A stretch of DNA of 48,489 nt, taken from positions 1-48,489 of the IMG/VR virus record IMGVR_UViG_3300037010_000741. One strand, given 5' to 3'. How positions within the stretch are numbered: the first letter of the stretch is position 1; each line of letters starts with the position of its first letter. Both the position numbers and the translations under genes were made by a program. The DNA comes from a virus. The notes beneath the pieces are model-generated. The model ran no database searches. It saw only the letters and a list, made by a program, of their open reading frames with translations, and was not told the DNA's origin. This document shows, piece by piece, positions 22,753 to 29,797 of the stretch.

Positions 22753-23283
22753 TTACTTGCGTGCTCGTGCTCGTGGTTTTGAGACTGCTCTTGCAGGTGT
22801 CGCAGGTGGCGTAGCAGTTGGTCCTGCAAGATTAGCGGGTGTACTTGCTTTAGCAGGTGCGTTGCTGTCTTTGGACGTATCACGTTTTTTGAAGCCTGCT
22901 TTAAGTGCACTTGCGAAGTTTTCGTTCGCACGCTTGCTCGAAGACTCAAAATCATCGTACGCACGATAGCGTCCCAATAGATAGTCGCCACTATCAGCGG
23001 TTTTACCGTCTAACCACGTGATTTGACCTGATTTGAATGGTGGTGGGACTTCTACTTCAAGTTCATCACCTACTTCATTAACCAAGATTTGGTAGCGTGG
23101 TACAAACCAAAGAGGTGTGCCTGTATCAGCGTCCTCAATAAGTTTGTACTTACCTGTGGAGTCAAGCTCTGCCTCTTGTTCCACGTTGTCGCAATATTCA
23201 TCAAGTTGCTCTTGCGACCCAATGACTTCATACGTGTAACTGCGACCGTTAACACGTAAAAACTTTACTGATAATGTTTCCAT
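22753..23283 (-). CDS. Hypothetical protein with basic Ala/Pro-rich tail
   Basis: 176 residues. The N-terminal two-thirds are acidic and alpha/beta (SVKFLRVNGRSYTYEVIGSQ; EQLDEYCDNVEQEAELDST), and the C-terminal third is Ala/Pro/Thr-rich and basic (PAKASTPANLAGP, then AVSKPRARARK). Such tails bind DNA in histone-like proteins. The coding sequence is richer in G and C than its neighbours, with codons such as GCG and CGT, suggesting separate origin or high expression. It is isolated between non-coding stretches, has a strong hairpin downstream and a repeated leader element upstream, so it is probably expressed alone and strongly. No family recognised. Confidence 0.65.
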   Translation of the reverse strand: METLSVKFLRVNGRSYTYEVIGSQEQLDEYCDNVEQEAELDSTGKYKLIEDADTGTPLWFVPRYQILVNEVGDELEVEVPPPFKSGQITWLDGKTADSGDYLLGRYRAYDDFESSSKRANENFASALKAGFKKRDTSKDSNAPAKASTPANLAGPTATPPATPARAVSKPRARARK

Positions 23284-23312
23284 AAGTTTCTTTTTTAAGA
23301 TTAGATAATAAC

Positions 23313-23348
23313 AAGTAACGTAAGAAATTGAGAATGAACGAAGTGAAT
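23313..23348 (-). promoter_or_regulatory. Repeated two-part leader element, copy A
   Basis: On the minus strand: ATTCACTTCGTTCAT, 9 variable nt, CTTACGTTACTT, ending 29 nt before the start codon of the 176-residue gene. An identical 15 + 9 + 12 arrangement (copy B, 23539-23574) lies upstream of the 36-residue ORF. Conserved blocks with a variable spacer of fixed length suggest a phage-specific promoter or a leader bound by a factor. Confidence 0.5.
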
Positions 23349-23414
23349 TCTTAATTGATTGGTGTAAAAGGGTGCAGAAAACTCTGCTACCCTACAAGGC
23401 TGTGTGGCGAACAT

Positions 23415-23525
23415 CTATCGAAGTTCTTTCAGATATTCTAAACGCTGTGCATAGCAATCAGCAATGGATACACCACTGATTACTATAGCAATATCTGTAA
23501 ACCACATATATACAATATCATACAT
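23415..23525 (-). CDS. 36-residue micro-protein candidate
   Basis: ATG at 23525 to TAG at 23415; 36 residues beginning MYDIVYMWFTDIAIVISGV and ending QRLEYLKELR. The first 24 residues are hydrophobic and could insert in a membrane; the end is charged. It was too short for ordinary ORF calling. The evidence for a real gene is that leader copy B ends 13 nt upstream of its start, exactly as copy A precedes the 176-residue gene. Function unknown. Confidence 0.4.
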   Translation of the reverse strand: MYDIVYMWFTDIAIVISGVSIADCYAQRLEYLKELR

Positions 23526-23538
23526 AGTGACTGACAAT

Positions 23539-23574
23539 AAGTAACGTAAGTAATCCCAGATGAACGAAGTGAAT
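23539..23574 (-). promoter_or_regulatory. Repeated two-part leader element, copy B
   Basis: Second copy of the minus-strand element ATTCACTTCGTTCAT - 9 nt - CTTACGTTACTT, ending 13 nt upstream of the 36-residue ORF. Both blocks match copy A base for base, while the 9-nt spacers differ, so selection rather than a recent simple duplication seems to hold the blocks. Confidence 0.5.
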
Positions 23575-23755
23575 CTATGTCTCAAAGAATTCTTTTTTTG
23601 TTTAGTTTTCTGATTTTCAAAACTTATCTACAAAGTGACGGGGGTACCAGGTAGACATCATCGAGGCGGGGATTGTTACACTAGGTACCAATCACATCCT
23701 CTAATATTAAAAACATCATATAGTGGGATAAAAATTTCTAGTATTGATAATCAAA

Positions 23756-23788
23756 TTTGGAAAATTTAAATTTTACTTTATATATTTG
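23756..23788 (+). promoter_or_regulatory. Bacteroidota-type promoter for the virion operon
   Basis: TTTG (23756-23759), a 21-nt spacer and TATATTTG (23781-23788) match the Bacteroidota primary-sigma consensus (TTTG at -33, TAnnTTTG at -7). Transcription would start near 23795, giving a leader of about 40 nt before the first virion-block gene. Confidence 0.65.
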
Positions 23789-23832
23789 TATTTCTATTAC
23801 GTTAGTATAACCAACAAAAATTATTAAATAAT

Positions 23833-24069
23833 ATGTCAGAAAAACAAGAACGTCCATCTAGAGAGCAGATGGTTCAGTGGTACAAGGATGAGATTGAGTT
23901 AGCTTCTTTTCGTGCTGATTTGTCTAAGTTACAAAGGGATGCCGCTGTATATGAAGCAGAGCGTATTAATGCAATTGGTGCTATTGCACAGATGACACAA
24001 CCTGAGCAGGAGGATGCTGATCAAACTAAAGTAAAAAAATTAAAGAAAGAAGTTCTAAATGCAGATTAA
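23833..24069 (+). CDS. Small charged protein, first gene of virion operon
   Basis: 78 residues, helical and charged (MSEKQERPSREQMVQWYKDE; then ELASFRADLSKLQRDAAVYEAE split at 22-43), with a C-terminal KKLKKEVLNAD. It has no known family but sits at the head of the rightward operon, where crAss-like phages carry short conserved genes before the IHF-like gene. Its leader has the AACCAACAAA motif (23809-23818). Its 3' end overlaps the next gene by 11 nt. Confidence 0.65.
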   Translation: MSEKQERPSREQMVQWYKDEIELASFRADLSKLQRDAAVYEAERINAIGAIAQMTQPEQEDADQTKVKKLKKEVLNAD

Positions 24070-24508
24070 CAGAGTAGTGAAGAAGGTGAGGTTAGACTCA
24101 ATGTTAAGTGCTGTGAAGTATCAGCTTATTACGGAGTTGGTATTTTTACGTAAGCAGTTATTGATTGATTCTGATCTCACTTATCTTTCATTGCTTACCA
24201 TTATGGGACCTATGCCACTAAAGGACTTTTGTACAAAAGCTGTAGTATATGTATATGGACAAGAAATTCTTCATGATGTACTCAAGCATCCAGTAAAAGT
24301 ACAGACTGTAAGAAACAGATTGGGTTTATTACAGAAGCGGGGGTTTATTATTAAACAGGGTAAGGGTAAGAAGATGCTTATGCTTAACCCTGCAATTCCT
24401 GTAGTCAAGCAGGGGAATGTATTGTTAGAATATAATTTCATATACGTTGAGACCAAAGAAAGCCAAGGAGTCAATAGCTCAGATCGCGAAAGAGTTGCAA
24501 CTTTCTGA
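24059..24508 (+). CDS. Putative winged-helix DNA-binding protein
   Basis: 149 residues. The segment KVQTVRNRLGLLQKRGFIIKQGKGKKMLMLNP (about 82-113) has the recognition helix and beta-wing pattern of winged-helix proteins (TVRNRLGLLQKRGFI, then the GKGKK wing). Upstream helices (MLSAVKYQLITELVFLRKQL) complete a small DNA-binding fold. It is placed just before the IHF-like gene, which overlaps its last 62 nt in the +1 frame. It may act in packaging (terminase small subunit-like DNA recognition) or late gene control; both are inferred from position. Confidence 0.6.
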   Translation: MQINRVVKKVRLDSMLSAVKYQLITELVFLRKQLLIDSDLTYLSLLTIMGPMPLKDFCTKAVVYVYGQEILHDVLKHPVKVQTVRNRLGLLQKRGFIIKQGKGKKMLMLNPAIPVVKQGNVLLEYNFIYVETKESQGVNSSDRERVATF

Positions 24509-24833
24509 ACAGGAAGTTAAATCTGTGTTGGATATCTACTGGGATAAGATAAGAAAAACACTCAGCTCATTAGAACACAATAAAGTATTTCTTAAAGGAT
24601 TGGGTACATTCTACATCAAGACATGGTCATTAGAAAAGAGGCTCAAGATTAATGAAAATAAGGTAAGTAATTGTATGGAGAATCCATCTGCTTCAGGTTT
24701 GCAGATGATGAATGATATATTTAAAGAGAACATAAAGCTCAACGCAGTCAAGCAGCGCGATATGGTTCAGAATCGAATAAAGTCTAGAAAAAGAGATGAA
24801 AGACGTAATCAAGATTTGGAAGGAGAAGGGTAA
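24447..24833 (+). CDS. IHF/HU-like DNA-bending protein
   Basis: 128 residues related to integration host factor/HU, a recurrent gene just ahead of the terminase region in crAss-like phages. The N-terminal helices KKAKESIAQIAKELQLSEQE and KSVLDIYWDKIRKTLSS are followed by the beta strand VFLKGLGTFYIKTW, where HU/IHF has its conserved GLGTF-type turn. The C-terminus is extended and basic (NRIKSRKRDERRNQDLEG). The start is unusual: TTG at 24447 is the only standard start in frame, as TAG closes the frame at 24426. The N-terminus overlaps the winged-helix gene by 62 nt. Role in packaging or nucleoid structure inferred. Confidence 0.75.
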   Translation: MRPKKAKESIAQIAKELQLSEQEVKSVLDIYWDKIRKTLSSLEHNKVFLKGLGTFYIKTWSLEKRLKINENKVSNCMENPSASGLQMMNDIFKENIKLNAVKQRDMVQNRIKSRKRDERRNQDLEGEG

Positions 24834-25128
24834 GATTCTAGAAGGTATAAAGAATAATATCTTCAAAAACGCTGATGTCGAGAACATTGCAGCAGAACGT
24901 ATGAGTATATGCGAGACTTGCCCCTACTTAGATAAGAGTGGTTCACATTGTATGGTACCAGGCACACAACCTTGTTGTGGGTTATGTGGTTGTTCTCTTG
25001 CACTTAAGACAAGAGCATTATCAGCAGCTTGTGATATACACAAGTGGATGGGTATTGTGAGTCATCAAGAGCAAATCATTATTGATCAACATCTCTCTCA
25101 AGAAAATACAAATGAAACTACTATTTGA
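24796..25128 (+). CDS. Cys-rich zinc-binding protein
   Basis: 110 residues. An N-terminal helix (MKDVIKIWKEKGKILEGIKN) precedes a cysteine cluster: CETCPYLD (C..C), SHCMVPG, then PCCGLCGCSLALKTR (about 62-76) and a final C in SAACDIHKW. The spacing suits one or two zinc sites. A gene of this kind between the IHF-like and PD-(D/E)XK genes is a common arrangement in crAss-like phages, where it is of unknown function. It overlaps the IHF-like gene by 38 nt and the nuclease gene by 17 nt. Confidence 0.7.
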   Translation: MKDVIKIWKEKGKILEGIKNNIFKNADVENIAAERMSICETCPYLDKSGSHCMVPGTQPCCGLCGCSLALKTRALSAACDIHKWMGIVSHQEQIIIDQHLSQENTNETTI

Positions 25129-25930
25129 TCAAAAGACACACACGTACAGAACAGCAGAAAATGAAGAATTTATAAGCGTAACTAAACTACTCTCGCACTA
25201 CAAACAACCCTTTGACAAAGTGAGCATTAGTCTTAAAGCATCACGCAATAAGAAAGGCAAGTGGTATGGAATGAATCCAGAGGAAATTGTTGACGTGTGG
25301 ACAAAAGAATCAGAACGAAGTGTACAACTAGGAAATTGGTATCACAATCAAAGAGAGTCTGACATACTAGAATGTAATTCAATTTCATACGATAATTCAC
25401 TGCTGCCTGTGTTTCCTTGTACTTATGATGAGTCAGGAGATAAGGTAGCTACAAGTCAAAAGTTAGATGAAGGGGTGTATCCAGAATTTTTTCTGTATCT
25501 TCCATCAGCAGGTATAGCAGGACAAAGTGATCGAATCACTATTGTTAATGGCAAAGTTGACATCCTAGACTATAAAACCAACAAGGAGATCAAAGCCACT
25601 TCTTTTAAGAATTATGAAGGTATTTCTCAAAAGATGCTATACCCGCTGAATCATCTGGATGATTGTAACCTGAATCACTATGCAATTCAGCTTTCTATTT
25701 ATATGTATATTATAATCAAACATAATCCCCAGTATTTACCTGGGAAATTAACGCTCAATCACATCATATTTCAAGAGGACTTTGATAAAGATTCTTATGG
25801 ATATCCCATCTATTTACGCGATAATGATGGTAACTTTATAGTCAAAGAAGTTATCCCTTATCAAGTTCCTTATCTTAAAGATGAAGTGATGCAGTTAATA
25901 CAACACTATCAATTAACAAAAAAACTATGA
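25112..25930 (+). CDS. PD-(D/E)XK nuclease family protein (virion block)
   Basis: 272 residues from ATG at 25112, chosen because the protein then begins MKLLFDQKTHTYR and overlaps the previous gene by only 17 nt; ATG at 25082 would add 10 residues. RecB-type nuclease pattern: GNWYHNQRES (entry helix), AGQSDRITIVNGKVDILDYKTNKE with D (SDRI) and D-Y-K (LDYKT), then the LNHYAIQLSIYMYII helix with the conserved Q. All core residues are present. Its position next to the terminase genes suggests a role in DNA processing for packaging, or host DNA degradation. It is distinct from the RecE-like nuclease at 0-1 kb. Confidence 0.75.
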   Translation: MKLLFDQKTHTYRTAENEEFISVTKLLSHYKQPFDKVSISLKASRNKKGKWYGMNPEEIVDVWTKESERSVQLGNWYHNQRESDILECNSISYDNSLLPVFPCTYDESGDKVATSQKLDEGVYPEFFLYLPSAGIAGQSDRITIVNGKVDILDYKTNKEIKATSFKNYEGISQKMLYPLNHLDDCNLNHYAIQLSIYMYIIIKHNPQYLPGKLTLNHIIFQEDFDKDSYGYPIYLRDNDGNFIVKEVIPYQVPYLKDEVMQLIQHYQLTKKL

Positions 25931-26202
25931 TATTAAAAGGAAAACGTGTGCTACTTAATCGTCCACACATTGAGAAATCAGTTATTGAAATGACACAAGA
26001 TGTCCAAGACAAAATAAACAAAGACAACTTTGCTAAGTGGACACAGCTTGAAGTATTTGCTATAGGAGAAGAGGTCACAGGAATTAACCCTGGTGATAAA
26101 GTCTATATTAGTAAAAATGGAATTGAACACTGTGAAATAATAGAGATTGAAGATAGTCTCAAACTCATAGTGAATGAAGGTCAAATATGTTTAATATGGT
26201 AA
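25927..26202 (+). CDS. GroES-like (Cpn10 fold) protein
   Basis: 91 residues resembling a co-chaperonin subunit: an N-terminal strand (MILKGKRVLLNRPH), then LEVFAIGEEVTGINPGDKVYIS, which matches the GroES pattern of a V.A.G..V...GDKV turn, and a C-terminal LIVNEGQICLIW strand, where GroES has the final E.DILA strand. The mobile-loop region would be the segment at about 16-38 (EKSVIEMTQDVQDKINKDN). T4 gp31 is a known phage GroES substitute for capsid folding. The site beside the head genes makes a folding role plausible. It overlaps the nuclease by 4 nt and the next gene by 7 nt. Confidence 0.55.
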   Translation: MILKGKRVLLNRPHIEKSVIEMTQDVQDKINKDNFAKWTQLEVFAIGEEVTGINPGDKVYISKNGIEHCEIIEIEDSLKLIVNEGQICLIW

Positions 26203-26708
26203 GGATCTTTGATATTGTCAATGGGAAAGTTATTCCTAGTGAACACTGTTATATCTTAAAAGATTTAAAGGTGATCATAGACAATTATCCTAAAAATTAC
26301 ATTGATGTCTTTGCCTATGTGTTTTATATGACTTGCCCTAATCCAGAATTAAATCCATTCTTTGATGTATCGGAAACTGATAGAGAGTCTTTGATTTTTA
26401 AACAAATTAATAATACATTTAGCAGTGAGGATCAAGTAGTGATTGAAGCTATAGCGTTTTGCAAGAAGTTGTATGAGACCCCAACACTTAGATCTTATAT
26501 GGGTATTAAAAAAATGCTTGATAGATTGGCAATGTATATGGAAACACAAAGCATAACAGATGGTAGAGACGGTAATATAAACTCTATTGTAAGTGTTGCA
26601 AAAAACTTTGATCAAATTAGATCATCTTTTAAAGGAGTGAATAAAGATCTGATGGAGGAACAACAATCGACAGTTAGAGGAGGAGCAAATCTTGCATATG
26701 ACCAATAA
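26196..26708 (+). CDS. Conserved crAss-like protein before terminase
   Basis: 170 residues from ATG at 26196, which overlaps the preceding stop as ATGGTAA; an ATG 9 nt earlier (26187) is also open. It opens MVRIFDIVNGKVIPSEHCY and contains YVFYMTCPNPELNPFFDV, segments typical of a conserved crAss-like protein encoded close to TerL. The remainder is helical and charged (TFSSEDQVVIEAIAFCKKLY) with a Gly-rich end. Its site just upstream of TerL could make it a terminase small subunit, but no DNA-binding motif is obvious. Confidence 0.65.
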   Translation: MVRIFDIVNGKVIPSEHCYILKDLKVIIDNYPKNYIDVFAYVFYMTCPNPELNPFFDVSETDRESLIFKQINNTFSSEDQVVIEAIAFCKKLYETPTLRSYMGIKKMLDRLAMYMETQSITDGRDGNINSIVSVAKNFDQIRSSFKGVNKDLMEEQQSTVRGGANLAYDQ

Positions 26709-26907
26709 AGAATCTCTTTACCATTGGATGTTTCATTACAATCATTATACAGAACTATGGAGTGCGTTCCAAAGGAAGGATTGTACTCAGTATTTTGACA
26801 ATCCAAATGATCCTGATTTGATAGTGATCAAGTCAAAAGATGTAAATACAGTGGTGAATATCCTTTATAAGATTGGTGGTGATGAGAGTAAAATTATGGA
26901 CTTATAA
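26698..26907 (+). CDS. Small protein preceding terminase
   Basis: 69 residues from ATG at 26698 (a TTG two codons earlier is not needed). The composition is aromatic-rich (YHWMFHYNHYTELWSAF), followed by a beta-alpha segment (DLIVIKSKDVNTVVNILYKI) and an acidic end. Its stop and the TerL start overlap as TAATG, so it is translationally coupled to TerL and probably part of the packaging machine or its assembly. No family recognised. Confidence 0.6.
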   Translation: MTNKESLYHWMFHYNHYTELWSAFQRKDCTQYFDNPNDPDLIVIKSKDVNTVVNILYKIGGDESKIMDL

Positions 26908-29117
26908 TGGAATTATTTATAAAAATACCTACCTATGACGCCATTACAGAACTGTGGTCCCACACCGAATTTACAACAAGAGAAGACTTTGTGCAGTTCT
27001 TACGCTCAATATTTAAAGAACCTGGAAAATACGAATTTGACCAAACAAGTTTGCTCTTCAACTCCCAAGCCAAACATTTTAATAGTTACAAATTCTATTG
27101 TGCAGCTCCCATTAGATCAAGAGACTTCATTCAATACTGGGATTTTGAAAAAGAAAAGTGTAGGATGGGTGTTATATTCAAGAACAAAGAAAACACTTGG
27201 TACCTTACGCGGGATTATTACATGTGGCTTAACTTTCTTCCAATCTATAATAAAGAAATTGCGAGGTTTGGTTTCGCGGATGTAAGGGATGCGCAGTATC
27301 ACATGGCTTTATATGAGGATATTGCAAAGTATAGCTATAAACATGTAGCCATACTCAAGAAACGCCAGATTGCATCTTCTTATTTCCACGCAGCCAAAAT
27401 GATTAATGGGTTTTGGTTTGAAGAAGGATGGATTAATAAGATAGCAGCATCCTTAAAAGATTTTATTAATGAGAAAGGTACTTGGCGTTTCTTAGATGAA
27501 TATCGTAACTTTTTAAATACACATACAGCTTGGTATCGCCCTACACAACCAGATAAGACATTTAACTGGGAACAAAAAATTGAGATAACTCAAGGTGGTA
27601 GAAAGAAAGATATAGGATTGAAGTCAGTAATGATTGGGGTTACTTTAGAAAAAGACCCAATCAATGGTGTAGGTGGTCCATGTTCTTTCTTTTTTCATGA
27701 AGAAGCAGGGGTTGCACCTCGCATGAATGAAACATTAGAATATCTTTTACCAGCTCTAAAATCTGGTATGGTATATACAGGAATGTTTGCAGTTGCGGGT
27801 TCTGTGGGTGATTTGGATCAATGTGAACCATTGCGCGATATAATTTTTAATCCAGATTCTAAGGATGTTTTAGCAGTAAGTACAAACTTAATTAATGAGA
27901 ATGGAGATACAGCTTTATGTGGTCTATTCATTCCTGAACAGTGGAGTATGATACCCTGTATTGATAAGTGGGGTAATTCATTAGTTGAAAATTCTCTAGA
28001 TATGATTCTAGAGGAACGTAAAAAATGGAAGAAAGATCTTAAATCAAACGACTATCAACTTCGTGTATCACAAAAGCCTATTAATATTGAAGAGGCGTTT
28101 GCATACAGAAAGTCTTCAGTATGGCCCCTCCACTTGATCACTAGTCAACTCAGGAGAATAGAAGATAAGGAATATTACTGTGAGACTGTTGAACTAATAT
28201 ATAACGATAAAGGTGAGATAGAGGCAAAGCCAACTAAGCGTTTGCCCATCATGGAATTTCCACTCTCTCCTAGGACAGAGAACAAGGAGGGGGCCATATT
28301 GATGTGGGAAAAACCCATTAAAGATGCACCATGGGGTACTTACTATGCATCTATTGACCCAATAGGCGAGGGAAAAACAACAACATCAGACTCATTGTGT
28401 TCTATATTTATTTATAAGACACCACTTCAAATAACAAAAAAGAAGATGGATGGTACAATAGAGAATCATATAGAACAAGATCATTTGGTAGCATCTTGGT
28501 GTGGGCGATACGATGACATTAATAAAACCCACGAACTACTGGAAAAATTAATTGAATATTATGGAGCATGGACAATAGTGGAGAACAATATTTCTTTGTT
28601 TATCCAACACATGATTCATAAGAAAAAACAACATTACATGGTTCCAAAATCTCAAATCTTGTTTCTAAAAGATTTGGGTTCTAACAACAATGTATTTCAA
28701 GAATATGGGTGGCGCAATACAGGGAATCTATTTAAAACACACTTGATTTCTTATGGTATTAATTTTTTGACAGAAGAGCTTAATGTAGAAACAAAACCAG
28801 ATGGTAGTATTGTTAAAACTACATATGGTATAGAACGCATCAAAGATCCAATACTTCTAAAAGAAATGCAGCAGTATAGAGAGGGTTTAAACGTAGATAG
28901 ACTGGTAGCATTTTGTGCTTTAGTTGCTTTTGCAAAAGTTCAACAATCTAATCGAGGATATGCTCATAAGATTGAAACTGAAACAAATTCATTTAAAAAA
29001 GCTAAAAATTCAGATAATTTGACTAAATTATCTAGAAGTCCCTTTCGTAATTTAGGCAAATCTTCACTTGCAAGTGGAGGAAAAGTAACTAAACAAGCAT
29101 TTAGAAATTTAAAATAA
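26907..29117 (+). CDS. terL: Terminase large subunit (TerL)
   Basis: Packaging motor ATPase and headful nuclease, 736 residues. The ATPase Walker A variant is LKKRQIASS (about 150-158; KxRQ-type P-loops are usual in TerL), and Walker B is FFFHEEAG (261-268). The RNase H-like nuclease domain begins around YYASIDPIGEGKTTTSDS (about residue 480), with the metal-binding D in SIDP, and later acidic residues in IVENN and the C-terminal part. The length fits crAss-like TerL. The C-terminus is basic, Ser/Lys-rich. It follows the small coupled gene directly; a homing endonuclease is inserted 7 nt after its stop. Confidence 0.9.
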   Translation: MELFIKIPTYDAITELWSHTEFTTREDFVQFLRSIFKEPGKYEFDQTSLLFNSQAKHFNSYKFYCAAPIRSRDFIQYWDFEKEKCRMGVIFKNKENTWYLTRDYYMWLNFLPIYNKEIARFGFADVRDAQYHMALYEDIAKYSYKHVAILKKRQIASSYFHAAKMINGFWFEEGWINKIAASLKDFINEKGTWRFLDEYRNFLNTHTAWYRPTQPDKTFNWEQKIEITQGGRKKDIGLKSVMIGVTLEKDPINGVGGPCSFFFHEEAGVAPRMNETLEYLLPALKSGMVYTGMFAVAGSVGDLDQCEPLRDIIFNPDSKDVLAVSTNLINENGDTALCGLFIPEQWSMIPCIDKWGNSLVENSLDMILEERKKWKKDLKSNDYQLRVSQKPINIEEAFAYRKSSVWPLHLITSQLRRIEDKEYYCETVELIYNDKGEIEAKPTKRLPIMEFPLSPRTENKEGAILMWEKPIKDAPWGTYYASIDPIGEGKTTTSDSLCSIFIYKTPLQITKKKMDGTIENHIEQDHLVASWCGRYDDINKTHELLEKLIEYYGAWTIVENNISLFIQHMIHKKKQHYMVPKSQILFLKDLGSNNNVFQEYGWRNTGNLFKTHLISYGINFLTEELNVETKPDGSIVKTTYGIERIKDPILLKEMQQYREGLNVDRLVAFCALVAFAKVQQSNRGYAHKIETETNSFKKAKNSDNLTKLSRSPFRNLGKSSLASGGKVTKQAFRNLK

Positions 29118-29124
29118 TAGAGTT

Positions 29125-29796
29125 ATGGCATTAGTAATCAACGCAAATACATGTTATGTATATCGTCATGTTAGATTAGATAAAAATATTCCTTTTTATG
29201 TTGGGATTGGATCTGATAATCAATATAGTAGAGCTTATTTTGCTAAAAAGAGAAATTCATACTGGAATAAAATTGTTGCAACAACGAATTATAAAGTTGA
29301 AATATTAATGGAAGATCTATCATGGAATCAAGCGTGTGATAAAGAAAAAGAGTTTATATTGTTATATGGTAGACATGATTTAGGTAAGGGTTGTTTAGCT
29401 AACATGACAGATGGTGGTGAAGGTTCTTTGAACGTTGTTCAAAAATTAGAAACTAGATCTAAAAGATCAGAAAAACTTAAAGGTGCTGGTAATCCAAATT
29501 ATGGCAAGAGTATTCCTGAATGGCACAAAGAAATATTAAGAAAAGCTCAAACTGGTCGTAAACAAGATAAAGAAGCTGTAAAATTAAGAACTCAAAAACT
29601 CAAAGGTAAAAAACGATCTAAAGAAGTAATGTTACCCTGTATAATTGCCAAGTGTAAAAATATAATTGACTTATCTTCTGGGATAATTTTTGATTCAATT
29701 TCAGAAGCTGCGGCTTCTAAAAAAATAAACAGAACTACTCTTAATGCTATGTTAAGAGGTCAAAATAAAAATACTACATCGTTAATATACATATAA
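29125..29796 (+). CDS. GIY-YIG homing endonuclease with NUMOD modules
   Basis: Free-standing homing endonuclease, 223 residues. The GIY-YIG core is visible as YVYRHV...PFYVGIGSD (about 11-32), the catalytic Arg region (QYSRAYFAKKRN) and the ANMTDGGEGS end (about 92-101). Then come NUMOD3-type repeats (GAGNPNYGKSIPEWHKE, and TQKLKGKKRSKEV) and a C-terminal NUMOD1/IENR1-like helix-turn-helix (SISEAAASKKINRTTLNAML). It is inserted between TerL and portal. Its first codons (MALVINA) copy the portal's own start (MLVINA): 16 identical bases, 29131-29146 and 29801-29816. It should cut intron- or HEG-free relatives at the portal start. Confidence 0.88.
   Translation: MALVINANTCYVYRHVRLDKNIPFYVGIGSDNQYSRAYFAKKRNSYWNKIVATTNYKVEILMEDLSWNQACDKEKEFILLYGRHDLGKGCLANMTDGGEGSLNVVQKLETRSKRSEKLKGAGNPNYGKSIPEWHKEILRKAQTGRKQDKEAVKLRTQKLKGKKRSKEVMLPCIIAKCKNIIDLSSGIIFDSISEAAASKKINRTTLNAMLRGQNKNTTSLIYI
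29131..29146 (+). repeat. 16-bp direct repeat, left copy (homing endonuclease start)
   Basis: TTAGTAATCAACGCAA, identical to 29801-29816 at the portal start, 670 bp apart. Both copies are read in the same frame as LVINA after an initiating Met. The pair marks the borders of the inserted endonuclease gene. Confidence 0.85.
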
Positions 29797-29797
29797 T

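Larger units (their letters stand above)
23526..23832. other. Non-coding intergenic region before the virion operon
   Basis: 307 nt. It holds leader copy B at its left end, a T-rich stretch (23588-23605), two GGTACC sites (in 23640-23700) with a weak GATTG/CAATC hairpin around 23685, and the rightward promoter at 23756. Apart from these I see no gene or RNA family. Confidence 0.5.

Noticed and set aside
22626-22991. 121-codon frame on the minus strand
   Set aside because: Overlaps the 176-residue gene on the same strand and runs through its terminator hairpin; the other frame has the better leader and protein-like sequence.
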